A DNA stretch of 64,000 nt from Dermatemys mawii. Its lineage: Eukaryota; Chordata; Testudines; Dermatemydidae. Position 1 is the stretch's first letter; every line of letters starts with the position of its first letter. This document shows, in pieces, positions 45,701-51,366 of this stretch. A model generated the notes under the pieces. That model worked only from the letters and a program-made list of their open reading frames with translations. It ran no database searches and was not told where the DNA came from. The DNA lies in NCBI GenBank assembly GCA_007922305.1, contig ML677358.1, positions 13,901,131 to 13,965,130 on the forward strand, in the 5' to 3' direction. The position numbers and the translations under genes are program-made.

Positions 45701-47965
45701 GGGTCATTTTGCTTTGGCAAAGAAGGCCTTTCCACGAAGAGTCCAGATTGGAAATCAGACTCTTTTCTGCTCCCCATGGTTCCTTTTCATGTAAATAGAT
45801 ACATAATAAGGGTATAACTAAAGATACAATGTTGGCATAACTGCTATTTCCTGTCCTGGAGGGATGGAATTAAAGAGAAGGGCTTCACACAGCACATTAA
45901 ACGGGCAGGTATATGCATACAGGATAGCCGGGCCACTGACGGGCAGGGGGTACTTTTTATTTACCCACCCATGTCTAGCCTGAATACATCCTCTTTGCCT
46001 TAGATCAACCAGCAACACAGGACTCTCTGCATTTATCCATCACTTCCCTTGCCCTGCTTTGGTGTAAGGATACCAGCTGGACATCTGGCTTGAGAAGGTT
46101 TCCTTCCAGGGCTGGCGACTAGCCCATCGCAGAGAGCGTGTTGCTGGGTGCACATCACAGAGGGAACGGAGAACTATACACATGCTTATGTGTGGGGTTC
46201 AGTTCTGCCCTTGCGTGTGTGGCTGCAAATGGGGGCGAAAGGGTGTGGCTTCCACTGTCTCTTGCAAAAGCCAAGATGGGTGAAGTCTGAGCTGGCAGCC
46301 AGCTTCCCTCCAGAGTGGACAGGGCAGCAGAAGGAAGCCTTGCCATCAGCAGCCAGCGCTGACTCACCGAAGGTCAGGCAGGCACCTGCTCAGAGGTGGA
46401 GCAACATGCATTTGCAATATGTCAGATGCCAGCCCGGACCCTTCCTGCTCAGCCGTGGCAGGAAGCCTTCTCCAGCCAGATCTGCAGCTGAGAAGGCACC
46501 GCCACCGATGCTGCAGCAGCTTTCCTGGTGCGCTGAATGATGCTAGGGAATGAAGGAGCCTGTATTCAAAGAAAAGGCACCGCACGGGCACTGGGAGCAC
46601 CAGCACGTTCCACGCTGCCTCTGCAGAAGTGCTCCAACCGCTGGCAAGTCCGTCCACTCCTGGGCCGCTCTGCCAAGAAGGGTTCCACTGAGGGACGGTA
46701 GGTTTTGTGATGTCCTCTAAACTGAGGCCAATGACACTGTCTCTCCCCTTTACCTACCAAGGTCCAAGTGAAGCCATGGAAGAGTGTGGCACAGAGATCT
46801 GGGCAGGCAGCTCCCTGCACCTGTAAGGAGCCCCACTGACTTCATCTGTATTTTCTAACTTTCCGCTTGCTCGCCAGAACCAGGATAACAAAGGACTTGC
46901 AAGGTGCCAATGGTGCTCGGTTATTAGGTGTGTTCAAGAAAAGGCTACATAAGCTTATGTCAAGCTGAGTGGGCAAGCCTAATGTTCTTATGTGGGGAGG
47001 GGTTGGAGTGGATGGCCATTGTAATCCATATTACTGGGGGCTTTCAGTGGCACAGTGGGCTGCGTGCCACTCCTGGAGACATGCTCTCAAATCCTGACGT
47101 CGATCACTTGAAGTTGTTGGGGTGAAGCAGCAAAACCCAGTTTGAGCCAGCAAAGTCTCGCCTCACAATTTTAGTTCTGGGTTGCAGGACAGTGTGCACA
47201 GCGTAAATGGAAAAACACTCCAGGGTGGGGCAAACCAGTCCAGTCAGTGTAGAGCTCGATCTTCTCAAAGGCATCCTCTCCCTCCTCTTACAGAGTTACC
47301 CATCCCTCCCTGAGAGCTTGACGGGGGCCTTCCACCCACTCCAGTCCTTGTAGGAGGACTCAGAAAGGCATTGAACCCCTGCTCGCTGTCAGAGTCATCG
47401 ATGAGGGTGGCCCTTTCCCCCCAAGTCTCTATTTCTCCACAGCATAAAACCACCAAATGACTGGCACCCTTTACTCCAGAGAGAAGCCAGAACACGCCGG
47501 AACAGCAGGGAGAGTAGTGCCAAAGAGGCTATCACACAGAAAAGGAAGAGGAGGATGGTGAGGAAAACACCTTACTCTAGAGTCACCAGTGGAACCCGAG
47601 AGCTCATGCAAGCAGCTCCCCATTCTTCTACTAGCTGCTTCCAGCTGGTCCTACATGTAATGGAGCAATACAGGTTACCATCATCTCAGGGGATTCTTTT
47701 TCAACAAGGAATATCTGCAGAGACTTCAAACAAGCCATGTTAAACTGCCCATTTCCAGCTGTCCTGAAGGTAGGGGGCTCCATTGATGACCTCTTGTTCG
47801 ACTTTTCTTTGAGCACTTAAGAGCTGGCCCAGGTAATCTACCCAAAGACATTTTTATTGGTCTCTTACCTGCAGGTAATAGTCAGTGTATCCTTGGAGTT
47901 TATGGTGTGTTCCTCCTCGGTAATGCTGAGAGTGGGTGGGGTCATAGAATAGCCGCTCACCAGAT
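3154..47965 (-). CDS. FLT4: FLT4 (VEGFR3) receptor tyrosine kinase, exons 2-18, partial at both ends
   Basis: FLT4 is the VEGF-C/VEGF-D receptor of lymphatic endothelium, a single-pass plasma-membrane tyrosine kinase. Seventeen exons read on the minus strand: 47965-47869, 39319-39045, 31310-31198, 30295-30133, 29135-28996, 27714-27543, 26628-26511, 25581-25427, 24147-23985, 14672-14531, 11002-10894, 9115-8756, 8465-8319, 6506-6375, 5943-5837, 5355-5220, 3258-3154. They total 2634 bases with compatible phases, GT-AG borders and no stops. Domain order is Ig1-Ig7, transmembrane helix, juxtamembrane segment, glycine loop. FLT4 rather than FLT1 or KDR is indicated by [50 protein letters not shown] and [17 protein letters not shown]. 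The signal-peptide exon and the kinase remainder are outside or unseen. Exon numbers follow the human gene from memory. Nothing suggests a pseudogene. Confidence 0.97.
3676..3820. repeat. (TG)n microsatellite with a 10-N gap at 3723-3732
   Basis: A nearly uninterrupted TG dinucleotide run contains ten N bases and continues with TG and TCTG variants at its right end. The true length is unknown because of the gap. Open frames through it (poly Cys-Val and His-Thr) are artefacts of the dinucleotide repeat. Confidence 0.97.
4270..4500 (-). repeat. MIR/CORE-SINE-like repeat, antisense, interrupted
   Basis: The piece tattattatacctattttacagaaggagaaacaaagagattaag, continued after 4470 by tgactagtgaggtcagaacccaggcatcctga, resembles the antisense MIR body (gaggaaactgaggc, gacttgcc, gaacccagg). 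The interruption is a separate inverted-repeat element. The family is assigned from memory. Confidence 0.5.
4341..4469. mobile_element. GGGCCAG-end MITE nested in a MIR-like repeat
   Basis: The ends are ggccaggttctca and, in reverse complement, ggggccagatttgca. The element interrupts the MIR phrase gagattaag/tgact, leaving AAG on both sides (4338-4340 and 4470-4472). A related copy occurs at about 29641-29766. Confidence 0.55.
4545..4625 (+). repeat. Interspersed repeat fragment (tcttttattggaccaactt family)
   Basis: The phrase gaggtaatatcttttattggaccaacttctg recurs with few changes at about 54055-54095 (gaggtgatatcttttattggaccgacttct). This is a dispersed repeat that I associate with turtle genomes. 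The class is not determined. Confidence 0.5.
5220..5355 (-). CDS. FLT4: FLT4 exon 17: juxtamembrane segment
   Basis: This 136-bp exon encodes [20 protein letters not shown], then [20 protein letters not shown] and ERLRL plus one base. The tyrosines in GYLSIIMD and EYLPYD are the juxtamembrane tyrosines of the class V receptor family. The PREGLRLG-like end leads into the glycine loop. The acceptor is GATTCCTGCAG and the donor CTAG|GTGAGAG. It is nearly identical to human. Confidence 0.97.
5356..5836 (-). other. FLT4: FLT4 intron 16
   Basis: This is a short intron of 481 bp between the transmembrane and juxtamembrane exons. I see no repeat or other feature in it. Confidence 0.9.
5837..5943 (-). 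CDS. FLT4: FLT4 exon 16: transmembrane segment
   Basis: This 107-bp exon encodes a short acidic linker (SDDRTN), the hydrophobic helix [20 protein letters not shown] followed by ILIFCN, and the cytoplasmic stop-transfer IKR. It is the only membrane span of the receptor. The acceptor is CTGTTCTGCAG. The donor is taken as AAAAGG|GTACG because exon 17 then starts cleanly with CCT (Pro), as in human RRPAHAD. Confidence 0.96.
5944..6374 (-). other. FLT4: FLT4 intron 15
   Basis: This is a 431-bp intron between exon 15 and exon 16. I see nothing notable in it. Confidence 0.9.
6375..6506 (-). CDS. FLT4: FLT4 exon 15: second half of Ig-like domain 7
   Basis: This 132-bp exon encodes [20 protein letters not shown], then [20 protein letters not shown] and SVE. 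LYLC closes the Ig7 disulfide. The paired extra cysteines in SVCNAKGC are the usual VEGFR pattern, and NSS is a sequon. The acceptor is TACCTTTCAG and the donor GTGGAAG|GTACC. It is nearly identical to human FLT4. Confidence 0.97.
7115..7814. mobile_element. Non-autonomous hAT-like element with G-rich core
   Basis: The terminal repeats are cagggatgggcgaact on the left and, in reverse complement, caggggtgggcaaact on the right. A perfect 8-bp duplication AGCTAAAC flanks it (7107-7114 and 7815-7822). The inner ends also mirror each other (tggcccatgggccacat against ttggcccgaaggccacat). The interior from about 7320 to 7730 is a degenerate G-rich tandem array with gtcaggggacaaggagc units. There is no transposase gene. 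Confidence 0.9.
7430..7700 (+). repeat. Degenerate G-rich minisatellite inside the hAT-like element
   Basis: Units related to gtcaggggacaaggagc followed by ggggtggggtcttg and gaggcctctggaggggg recur at about 7458, 7540 and 7628. There are many runs of three or more G on the plus strand, which is the C-rich side of the FLT4 transcript. Confidence 0.6.
8319..8465 (-). CDS. FLT4: FLT4 exon 14: first half of Ig-like domain 7
   Basis: This 147-bp exon encodes [20 protein letters not shown], then [20 protein letters not shown] and [11 protein letters not shown] is the first Ig7 cysteine, and NLT and NVS are sequons. The acceptor is GCTCCTTTAG and the donor TTTCAG|GTACGG. Membrane-proximal Ig7 makes homotypic contacts in active VEGFR dimers, from family knowledge. 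Confidence 0.96.
8756..9115 (-). CDS. FLT4: FLT4 exon 13: Ig-like domain 6
   Basis: At 360 bp this is the longest exon here, and it carries a complete Ig domain. It encodes [56 protein letters not shown], then [20 protein letters not shown] and YISVQ. LSC and YVC form the domain disulfide. NYT, NLS and NIS are possible glycosylation sites. The KHCHKKY block is diagnostic. The acceptor is CTTCCTGGCAG and the donor ACAGG|GTGAGG. Confidence 0.97.
9116..10893 (-). other. FLT4: FLT4 intron 12
   Basis: It contains the TA-flanked inverted-repeat element at 10263-10580. The rest shows no recognisable feature. Confidence 0.85.
10263..10580. mobile_element. Tc1/mariner-type MITE (Tigger-like ends)
   Basis: The left end cagtagactctcgattatcc and, in reverse complement, the right end tggtagactctcaattatcc are almost identical. 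TA flanks both sides (10261-10262 and 10581-10582), as expected for the Tc1/mariner superfamily. The inner ends share variants of ggttaaccagg. The short interior has no transposase. Confidence 0.8.
10894..11002 (-). CDS. FLT4: FLT4 exon 12: end of Ig-like domain 5
   Basis: This 109-bp exon encodes [20 protein letters not shown] and [20 protein letters not shown] carries the second Ig5 cysteine, and NVS is a sequon. It starts in phase 0 directly after the exon 11 Lys codon and ends with one base of a Thr codon. The acceptor is CTTTATCAG and the donor GACCA|GTGAGT. It is almost identical to the human exon. Confidence 0.96.
11855..12045 (-). repeat. CR1-like LINE 3' end, antisense
   Basis: The text attcattgagtttaaggccagaagagacc with cagatcatctggataacctcctgtacatcacagg matches the antisense 3' end of sauropsid CR1 elements as I remember it. 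It is 5'-truncated as usual and non-coding. Confidence 0.6.
12620..12710 (+). repeat. Interspersed repeat fragment (gttagtctttaaagtgccacaag family)
   Basis: The phrase gttagtctttaaagtgccacaagactctttg followed by caaatccagactaaaaaggctacctctctga is a dispersed repeat end that I associate with turtle genomes. The class is not determined. Confidence 0.45.
14028..14151. mobile_element. 124-bp hAT-type MITE
   Basis: The left end tagggtgaccaga and the reverse complement of the right end tagggtgaccaga are identical. Both are followed by degenerate copies of a cgggacag motif. A perfect 8-bp duplication GGTGGGAG flanks the element (14020-14027 and 14152-14159). It is too short to code for anything. 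Confidence 0.9.
14531..14672 (-). CDS. FLT4: FLT4 exon 11: middle of Ig-like domain 5
   Basis: This 142-bp exon encodes a basic stretch ([20 protein letters not shown]), then [18 protein letters not shown] and [17 protein letters not shown] is an FLT4 signature. The start was chosen because exon 10 ends with CT, and the acceptor GAGCAG|T then gives CTT (Leu) and the correct frame. A competing AG lies three bases upstream. The donor is AATAAG|GTGAGG. The intron upstream carries the DIRS-like element. Confidence 0.93.
16118..16250 (+). repeat. Two-unit tandem repeat, 67-bp period
   Basis: The phrase gctggtagcacagggcagagt recurs exactly 67 bp apart (16118 and 16185). A more divergent relative (ggggcagagcgtattcactgt) lies upstream near 16050. 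The function is unknown, and chance minisatellite formation is likely. Confidence 0.6.
17817..18425 (-). pseudogene. DIRS-like RT/RNase H remnant with internal deletion
   Basis: The frame encodes [20 protein letters not shown] and [12 protein letters not shown], which look like the start of an RT finger region (usual form: PKKDGGWRPILDLR). It then jumps at once to [14 protein letters not shown], the RNase H start. A second frame (17933-18115) reads [18 protein letters not shown] and [12 protein letters not shown], matching the LLELxA and DNTTAVxYIxKQG motifs. The RT catalytic core with its YxDD box is therefore missing. Non-functional. Confidence 0.65.
18570..20795 (-). pseudogene. DIRS-like gag to pre-RT remnant
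   Basis: Fragments in several frames include [20 protein letters not shown] followed by [15 protein letters not shown] (about 19510-19650), a later [12 protein letters not shown] with basic tail (19211-19460), and [20 protein letters not shown] (about 19035-19097). In my memory of DIRS gag and pre-RT regions these correspond to EEGRxVARTxLQAxLDxADxAART and ITSDxWVLxxI. Frames are shifted and stopped. Confidence 0.5.
22007..22378 (-). pseudogene. DIRS-like gag N-terminal remnant
   Basis: The frame encodes a cysteine-rich block ([19 protein letters not shown], then [14 protein letters not shown]) followed by a proline- and serine-rich region. Spaced Cys pairs followed by CRxCxxF and a basic stretch resemble the start of gag in DIRS elements. 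Its position just inside the right terminal repeat fits the minus-strand order. Confidence 0.5.
23215..23395 (+). repeat. MIR/CORE-SINE-like repeat, sense
   Basis: It contains ggctctgccatggacttacggtgtggccttg, ctcactttccccatctgtaaaatggga and aataatactcacctgcc. These correspond to the tRNA-related head and central body of MIR-type SINEs. Confidence 0.7.
23665..23840 (-). repeat. MIR-like repeat, antisense
   Basis: It contains gatggtgaaactgaggcacagggaggtgaaatgatg and gggaacagaacctgattccc, the antisense MIR body followed by its head region. Confidence 0.6.
23985..24147 (-). CDS. FLT4: FLT4 exon 10: start of Ig-like domain 5, processing region
   Basis: This 163-bp exon encodes [20 protein letters not shown], then [20 protein letters not shown] and [13 protein letters not shown] plus two bases of a Leu codon. 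ALTC carries the first Ig5 cysteine, and WRPC carries an extra cysteine also present in human. Human VEGFR3 is proteolytically cleaved in domain 5; here the segment around SRRSHQ reads differently from the human SRHSRQ as I recall it. The acceptor is GTCAATTTCAG and the donor GTAAGTG. Confidence 0.95.
24148..25426 (-). other. FLT4: FLT4 intron 9
   Basis: It contains an antisense MIR-like repeat at about 24990-25195 and otherwise shows nothing recognisable. Confidence 0.85.
24990..25195 (-). repeat. MIR-like repeat, antisense
   Basis: It contains tagatctcaaagcactttagaaagg, cacagagaggggaactgacctgcccaaggtcgccc and tccaggtctcctgtctctgtccactagg. It resembles the repeat at 26785-27005. Confidence 0.65.
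25427..25581 (-). CDS. FLT4: FLT4 exon 9: second half of Ig-like domain 4
   Basis: This 155-bp exon encodes [20 protein letters not shown], then [31 protein letters not shown] and one base of the next codon. The TYTLVLW strand again lacks the Ig cysteine, in agreement with exon 8. The acceptor is CCCTGCAG and the donor CAATG|GTAAGG. Ig4 takes part in receptor-receptor contacts in the dimer, from knowledge of the VEGFR family. Confidence 0.95.
25582..26510 (-). other. FLT4: FLT4 intron 8
   Basis: 929 bp. I see no repeat family or other feature with confidence. Confidence 0.85.
26511..26628 (-). CDS. FLT4: FLT4 exon 8: first half of Ig-like domain 4
   Basis: This 118-bp exon encodes [38 protein letters not shown] and the first two bases of a Trp codon. 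The position usually held by an Ig cysteine is VKLPVKV, so it lacks Cys. That is the known state of VEGFR domain 4. The acceptor is CTGCTGTTACAG and the donor CAGTG|GTAACCC. The pyrimidine-rich end of the upstream intron happens to be open in the same frame, but it has no ATG. Confidence 0.96.
26629..27542 (-). other. FLT4: FLT4 intron 7
   Basis: It contains a MIR-like repeat at 26785-27005. The pyrimidine-rich acceptor region of exon 8 is open in frame with exon 8 but lacks an ATG. Confidence 0.85.
26785..27005 (-). repeat. MIR-like repeat, antisense
   Basis: It contains cagatctcaaagcacgttacaaagaagg, cattatactcattttacagatggggaaac, gtgaagtgacctgcccc and agaacccagatcttctgag. It is the best-preserved antisense copy in the window. 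Confidence 0.7.
27543..27714 (-). CDS. FLT4: FLT4 exon 7: second half of Ig-like domain 3
   Basis: This 172-bp exon starts with an internal ATG codon ([20 protein letters not shown]) and continues [20 protein letters not shown] and ERTDVIVH. The YVC cysteine closes Ig3, and NVS is a sequon. The acceptor is TTCTTGGCAG and the donor CATG|GTACAATG. The [16 protein letters not shown] block is nearly identical to human FLT4. The one-base overhang joins exon 8 to give His-Glu. Confidence 0.96.
27715..28995 (-). other. FLT4: FLT4 intron 6
   Basis: 1281 bp without a recognisable gene. A short piece near 28415-28475 (ggattttgctctcagttacagccctg, then ggtgtaactccatt) may belong to the GGGCCAG-end element family. 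Confidence 0.75.
28996..29135 (-). CDS. FLT4: FLT4 exon 6: first half of Ig-like domain 3
   Basis: This 140-bp exon encodes [20 protein letters not shown], then [20 protein letters not shown] and YPGKQ. The LNC cysteine is the first Ig3 cysteine and overlaps an NCT glycosylation sequon. The acceptor is TTTATATCAG and the donor AAACAG|GTACATG. It ends in phase 0. ELYDIQL and the VWAEFN block are characteristic of FLT4 rather than KDR or FLT1. Confidence 0.96.
29136..30132 (-). other. FLT4: FLT4 intron 5
   Basis: It holds a second GGGCCAG-end element at about 29641-29766; nothing else is recognised. Confidence 0.8.
29641..29766. mobile_element. GGGCCAG-end MITE, second copy
   Basis: The left end gatcagattctgg and the reverse complement of the right end ggggccagatcacg form short terminal repeats. 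Length and ends resemble the element at 4341-4469. The target duplication is unclear. Confidence 0.45.
30133..30295 (-). CDS. FLT4: FLT4 exon 5: second half of Ig-like domain 2
   Basis: This 163-bp exon encodes [20 protein letters not shown], then [12 protein letters not shown], which carries the second Ig2 cysteine, and ends in FIVHVTG. The acceptor is TTTTTGCAG and the donor CACAG|GTGAGC. It begins in phase 0 and ends with one base of the Gly codon completed by exon 6. The order and spacing match human FLT4. Confidence 0.96.
30296..31197 (-). other. FLT4: FLT4 intron 4
   Basis: 902 bp. I see nothing recognisable in it. Confidence 0.85.
31198..31310 (-). CDS. FLT4: FLT4 exon 4: first half of Ig-like domain 2
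   Basis: This 113-bp exon encodes [20 protein letters not shown] and [17 protein letters not shown]. The cysteine in WVPC is the first Ig2 cysteine, and NIT is a possible glycosylation site. The acceptor is CTTTCTCAG and the donor TTG|GTAAGAG. The split first codon (G|AT, Asp) is completed by exon 3. Ig2 is the main VEGF-C-binding domain of this receptor according to established knowledge. Confidence 0.96.
33640..33715 (+). repeat. CR1-like LINE 3' end, sense
   Basis: The text gggaggtcagattagattatcacaatggtcccttctggccttaaaatctatt matches the sense 3' end of CR1 elements, which finish with gtcccttctggccttaaa followed by a short tail. Confidence 0.65.
36410..36643 (-). pseudogene. hAT transposase C-terminal remnant, left arm of copy 2
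   Basis: It encodes [40 protein letters not shown] and [20 protein letters not shown], ending KLVSLSD. It is the same dimerisation segment as in copy 1 and is truncated. Confidence 0.7.
36929..37342. mobile_element. 414-bp hAT-type insertion nested in foldback element copy 2
   Basis: It begins cataggcaccgactcggtgg and ends in reverse complement cataactgccaacttccccc, a weak terminal repeat. It is flanked by ctccgatg (36921-36928) and ctccgata (37343-37350). Copy 1 has the uninterrupted site ctccgatgtggaaactac near 1254. The first part carries repeated gggtgctc and gagcaccca motifs, and the right part is G-rich. It contains no transposase. Confidence 0.85.
37458..37685 (+). pseudogene. hAT transposase C-terminal remnant, right arm of copy 2
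   Basis: It encodes [40 protein letters not shown] and KRATSSS, after which the frame diverges. It is homologous to 1380-1588 but with substitutions and a frame change before the usual SDWLNK end. Confidence 0.65.
38355..38660. repeat. Turtle-type interspersed repeat fragment
   Basis: It opens with cgtgtctacacagcaaaggcgtacc and contains gctagctttagtctaattagcatggg and gtctgcactacccctgcgctagctagg. gtctacac ends mark several inverted-repeat families elsewhere in this window. A complete pair of ends is not visible. Confidence 0.4.
39045..39319 (-). CDS. FLT4: FLT4 exon 3: Ig-like domain 1
   Basis: This 275-bp exon encodes [12 protein letters not shown], a charged loop rich in Glu, Lys and Asp, then [26 protein letters not shown] and [13 protein letters not shown]. 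The YYRC cysteine pairs with the one in exon 2. NLS and NDT are possible N-glycosylation sites. The acceptor is TGTAAAG and the donor GTAAGAAG. The loop between WPGG and DCEGTD seems about ten residues longer than in human FLT4 as I remember it. VEGFR Ig1 and Ig2 take part in ligand binding. Confidence 0.96.
39932..40216. mobile_element. Foldback MITE (GGGCTTGTCTACACT-type ends)
   Basis: The left end gggcttgtcaacactgccgcc and the reverse complement of the right end gggcttgtctacactacccgcc match over about 20 bases. Within it, tgtctatactagacacgataaa forms an additional internal palindrome. TTAA precedes the left end, but no equivalent follows the right end, so the superfamily is open. Confidence 0.75.
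40285..40410 (+). repeat. Purine-rich tract
   Basis: A stretch of almost only A and G (gagaggagaaatgaaagagg, aaaaggaggaaagaaaatga and similar). It is simple sequence without coding evidence. Confidence 0.6.
44028..44315. mobile_element. MITE with AGGCCTG ends
   Basis: The left end aggcctgctctacac and the reverse complement of the right end aggcctggtctgagc form terminal repeats. The interior has alternating motifs such as atactggtacagctatg and tatactggcataaagca. No target duplication was found. Confidence 0.55.
47869..47965 (-). CDS. FLT4: FLT4 exon 2: mature N-terminus, start of Ig1
   Basis: This 97-bp exon encodes [18 protein letters not shown], then an acidic to polar stretch, and ends with TITC, the first cysteine of Ig1. 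It is preceded by a pyrimidine-rich acceptor ending CCGCAG and followed by GTAAGAG. It starts with two bases of a split codon, so exon 1 must end in phase 1. The next exon completes the split Arg codon (AG|A). Human FLT4 has a closely similar peptide directly after the signal sequence. Confidence 0.95.
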
Positions 47966-48699
47966 CTGCGGAGAGAAAGAAGAGAAGGAGCAATGCAGAA
48001 ATGCGATAAAGCTGGTCACTTCACTGCGTGTTAGTTTGGTTTGGTCTCTGAAGCCAGCCTAAGTAAATGCAGCAGGTCAACCAGGCCCGCTGAGGGACAG
48101 ACCCTGTAACAGAGCAGTGGGATTCTGCTGCCCCCCGTTAATTTACTGCTTGTTTCCTGGGGCAAGTGAGGTTCATTAGACTCTAACCATAGGGGAGCAG
48201 TTCTCCAGCAAAGGTTCTGGTACAGGTCCTGAGGGACGGAAACACAGGAGCAGATGAGGCCTGGAGAGCGGATTATGGCTGGGTTGAAGGAAATCTAGGA
48301 ACAGCCCATCCTCAGGAGCTGGTTGAGGCTGCGATTACATGAAGTATTGTTTGGAATTACCCCTTTTAGTAATAAACCAGAGTCCAGGTAGTTTTGTCTG
48401 ACGTCGGTGCGAATCCCATCTGCTTACAGACCCCCAGTTTAAAACTGCAGAACTCTTGCGTATGTACTGAGGACGAGGGTAAAACCTTTCCACACAAGGC
48501 TCTCAAAAGGCAACAGCATTTTTCACACTTACACTGAATGTTTGTCTAACCATGGTCTCTCTTGGATAAGATGGAGACTATTTGGGAGGATGTAGTACCT
48601 TCTGGGATTCAGGCAAGAATCATTTCCATGGCTGGTGGAGTAGAATTCCATGAGACAAATTACACACCCTTATGCAGGGAGAGTCATTGTTTGGATAGG

Positions 48700-48860
48700 T
48701 GAACACAATATAATTAATTTCTTCTTCAAGTCTTGTGTGGATCCCTCTTCTAAGGCACAAGCCACACATCTGATACACATGTCCATCATAAGAGGGATTC
48801 ACACTAAGAAATCATCTTGAAGAACCACAGTTACTGGAAGGTAAATAACCATTGATTTTC
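48700..48860. repeat. Possible solo DIRS-like terminal fragment
   Basis: The phrase cttgaagaaccacagttactggaaggtaaataacc (48814-48849) resembles tctagaagaattgtaattactatagaaggtaagtcatc (about 17797-17835) at the inner edge of the DIRS-like terminal region. The similarity is only partial. Confidence 0.35.
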
Positions 48861-51013
48861 ATTAACATAGTGTGGCCAATTCTCCTGATTTTATTGTGAG
48901 CCTTATGATATTTGATGCTTATCTAAAGGCCCAGCTTCTGAAGGGATGTGATTAGGAAAGTCCCGTGGTTTAGGAAAGTCCCGAGTTTCTAGCTCTCAAG
49001 ATTGCAAAAGGAAGTTTAAAATGTGAGCCAGGTGCATGCTAAAGGCGAAGGCGGCAAAGAAAAAGAACTAAAGAATGTATTATTAAAAGCCTCCTGGTTT
49101 TTCAACCACAAGTCTGGCCTCAAAAGTCATAAGACTGATCTTTGAACTCCTGGGGTTGGCAATCATGTTAACATCCTGGCTGAGAGAGGGCTGCTAGGTT
49201 TTGCTCCTGGGCCATTGGGTTTGATTTTATGTTCAATAGCAACGTCACACAAGCTGAACGGCAAGTGGCTGAGGACAGGGAAAAGGCTAAAGGAAGAAAG
49301 CGCCCGGTGACTGAGTTACAATCTGGAAAAGCAAACGAGAAGCTCTATGGAGACTGGGACAGGCTCCCGCAGTCAGCTGTGAGACGTGCAGAGTGACATC
49401 CACCTTGTGTGAATGGCCCTCCAGTAACGGAGCTCTGCGCAGACAGCCTGGGTTTTTAATTGTTTTCCACTTCCTTCCCGCCTAGAAGTCATTCTGACGG
49501 TGGGCACGTGACTGGCTGTGTCTATGGAAACAGGGCTAGCGCTAGCTCTGACTGATAGACTGTTCTCCCAATCACTCTTTTCCTGTTCCAGTGATACGCG
49601 ATGACTGGGATGGGGGTCAGATTTTCCCGGGATGGCTCTGTGACGAGATGACTGTACTTGTGCTTAGCTCAGAATCAGGTGATCTCCTCACAGAGTTAAA
49701 TGAATCCATGCCTTTGTCCACACTGCCCTTTAAGCACACGCCCCCGCCTCCCTCCACACTGCCCCCCTCCCTGCTCATTCAGATCCTTCCAAGAGACTCA
49801 CTTCTTCCACAAACCCATAAGCAATGAGTCAACAACACTTGCAATGAAATAAGCGGATCCTAGTCAGCCACTCCTTTAGGCTTCTCAGTGGGTCTGGCCT
49901 GCTTGGCCTGCCCTAAGTCTGCCTTGTTTGGACTGAAAGCTCTTTGAGGAAGGCACTGTCTGCTTTTTGTTCCTTGGGTCGTGCTGAGTACATTGTCAGC
50001 TCCTGGCTAAGAATTAATGATAAAAAAAATACCTGGGAGGGGAACAAGATATAAAGGACTTGAAGAGACAGTGGGAGGGGATGAAGGGCCTGCCAGAGAG
50101 AGACATGATGAGAAAAAGGCCCCGAGAGAATTGTGCACACGAGTGGGACAGACAGACAGACAGACAGGGCAGGCCTCTTTTCAAACAGGTCGCCCAGGCA
50201 ACCCGATTGAAGTGTGCCAACTTGGGGGCCTGGCTTCTGCAGTCTGAAACGCTGGCACAGGGTGTGAGCGAGCGAGTGAAGGAGGATAAGGCAACGTGTG
50301 GGTGAAAGAGAATGGCAATGTGGGAGTGAGGGGGAGACTGAGAAAGGGAAAGAGTGAGTGAGTGTGGAAGACAAGGAGAGAGAGGCTTAGACAGTTAAGT
50401 GTCCCATCACTTAAACAACTGTTTGTTAAAGAAAAAAAAAGAAGAAAGAAAGAGACTTTGGACATGATACAGAAAATGTGCCCTATTGTTGTGAAAATTA
50501 ACGAAAGCATTTTTGATAAAATCCCTGAAAAATATAACAACGTATTAAAAAAAAAACCCATCTCCTCTGCTCCAAGCCTGGTCTGAATACAAATCTGTCT
50601 TTCCTATTATGGCTGAACACATCTATCCCTGTGCAGACACTGCTCTCCACGTGGCCAGGAGCACCCGGCCTGTCTGGCAGAGACTCTTCACCATCCTGCA
50701 GTACCTGCCCAACGGATGGGTCCTGGCACATGAATGGACACAACAAACCAAGCTCTGCAGCGCCATTATGATATGGCCCACCCATGAATTAAAACCCAGA
50801 GCTCTAATGGCACCAATTTGACCCAGGGTGCCATTATTTACCCTCCGAGAAGCTTCCACTTTTTGTCTGTTGGGGGAATTTCCCCGTCCCTTCAGAGTGA
50901 AGGCAGTGGGCTAGCAGCTCTGCAGTGCGCCAGGTATGGTGCAGGTAAGTACCGGGTGAGGATCTGACCCTACAAACAATGCGCTCCCAAGAGGAGTCCC
51001 ACTAGAGCCAATG

Positions 51014-51366
51014 GGCATGTCTAACTGCAGCTGGGAGTGAGCAGTGTCAGGGGGCTCGCGCTGGCTGTACAAATAGCAGTGTAGATATTACTTTGACACT
51101 GTGTCTCTGGCTCCCGAGCCCACCCCACCTCCAGGCCAAAGCTCCAGCCTGAGCCGCAGGGTCTCCACAGCTCTTTTCAGAGTGCTAGCATGAGCCCCGC
51201 TGGGACAGGTCTGTGAACCCTAGGCTGGGAGGGTTGTTCCCAGATGCTGGAATTCCGGCGTCGACTTTGGGATTGATTTATCGCGCCTTGACGTGATGCG
51301 ATAAATTGATCCCCAACAGATCGATCTCTACCCGCCAACACAGCCGGTTGTGTAGACATGGCCTTA
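51014..51366. mobile_element. Composite of inverted-repeat element ends
   Basis: It begins gggcatgtctaactgcagctggg. Near 51210 a piece of its opposite end appears (acaggtctgtgaaccctaggctggg). From about 51255 a different family starts (ttccggcgtcgactttggga), related to the element at 39932-40216. It ends with ggttgtgtagacatggcc. This looks like one element truncated and joined to or interrupted by another. Confidence 0.4.

Larger units (their letters stand above)
39320..47868 (-). other. FLT4: FLT4 intron 2
   Basis: It holds inverted-repeat elements at 39932-40216 and 44028-44315 and a purine-rich tract near 40285-40410. Long parts, including about 41000-43950 and 44600-47800, show no recognisable exon. 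Confidence 0.8.
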
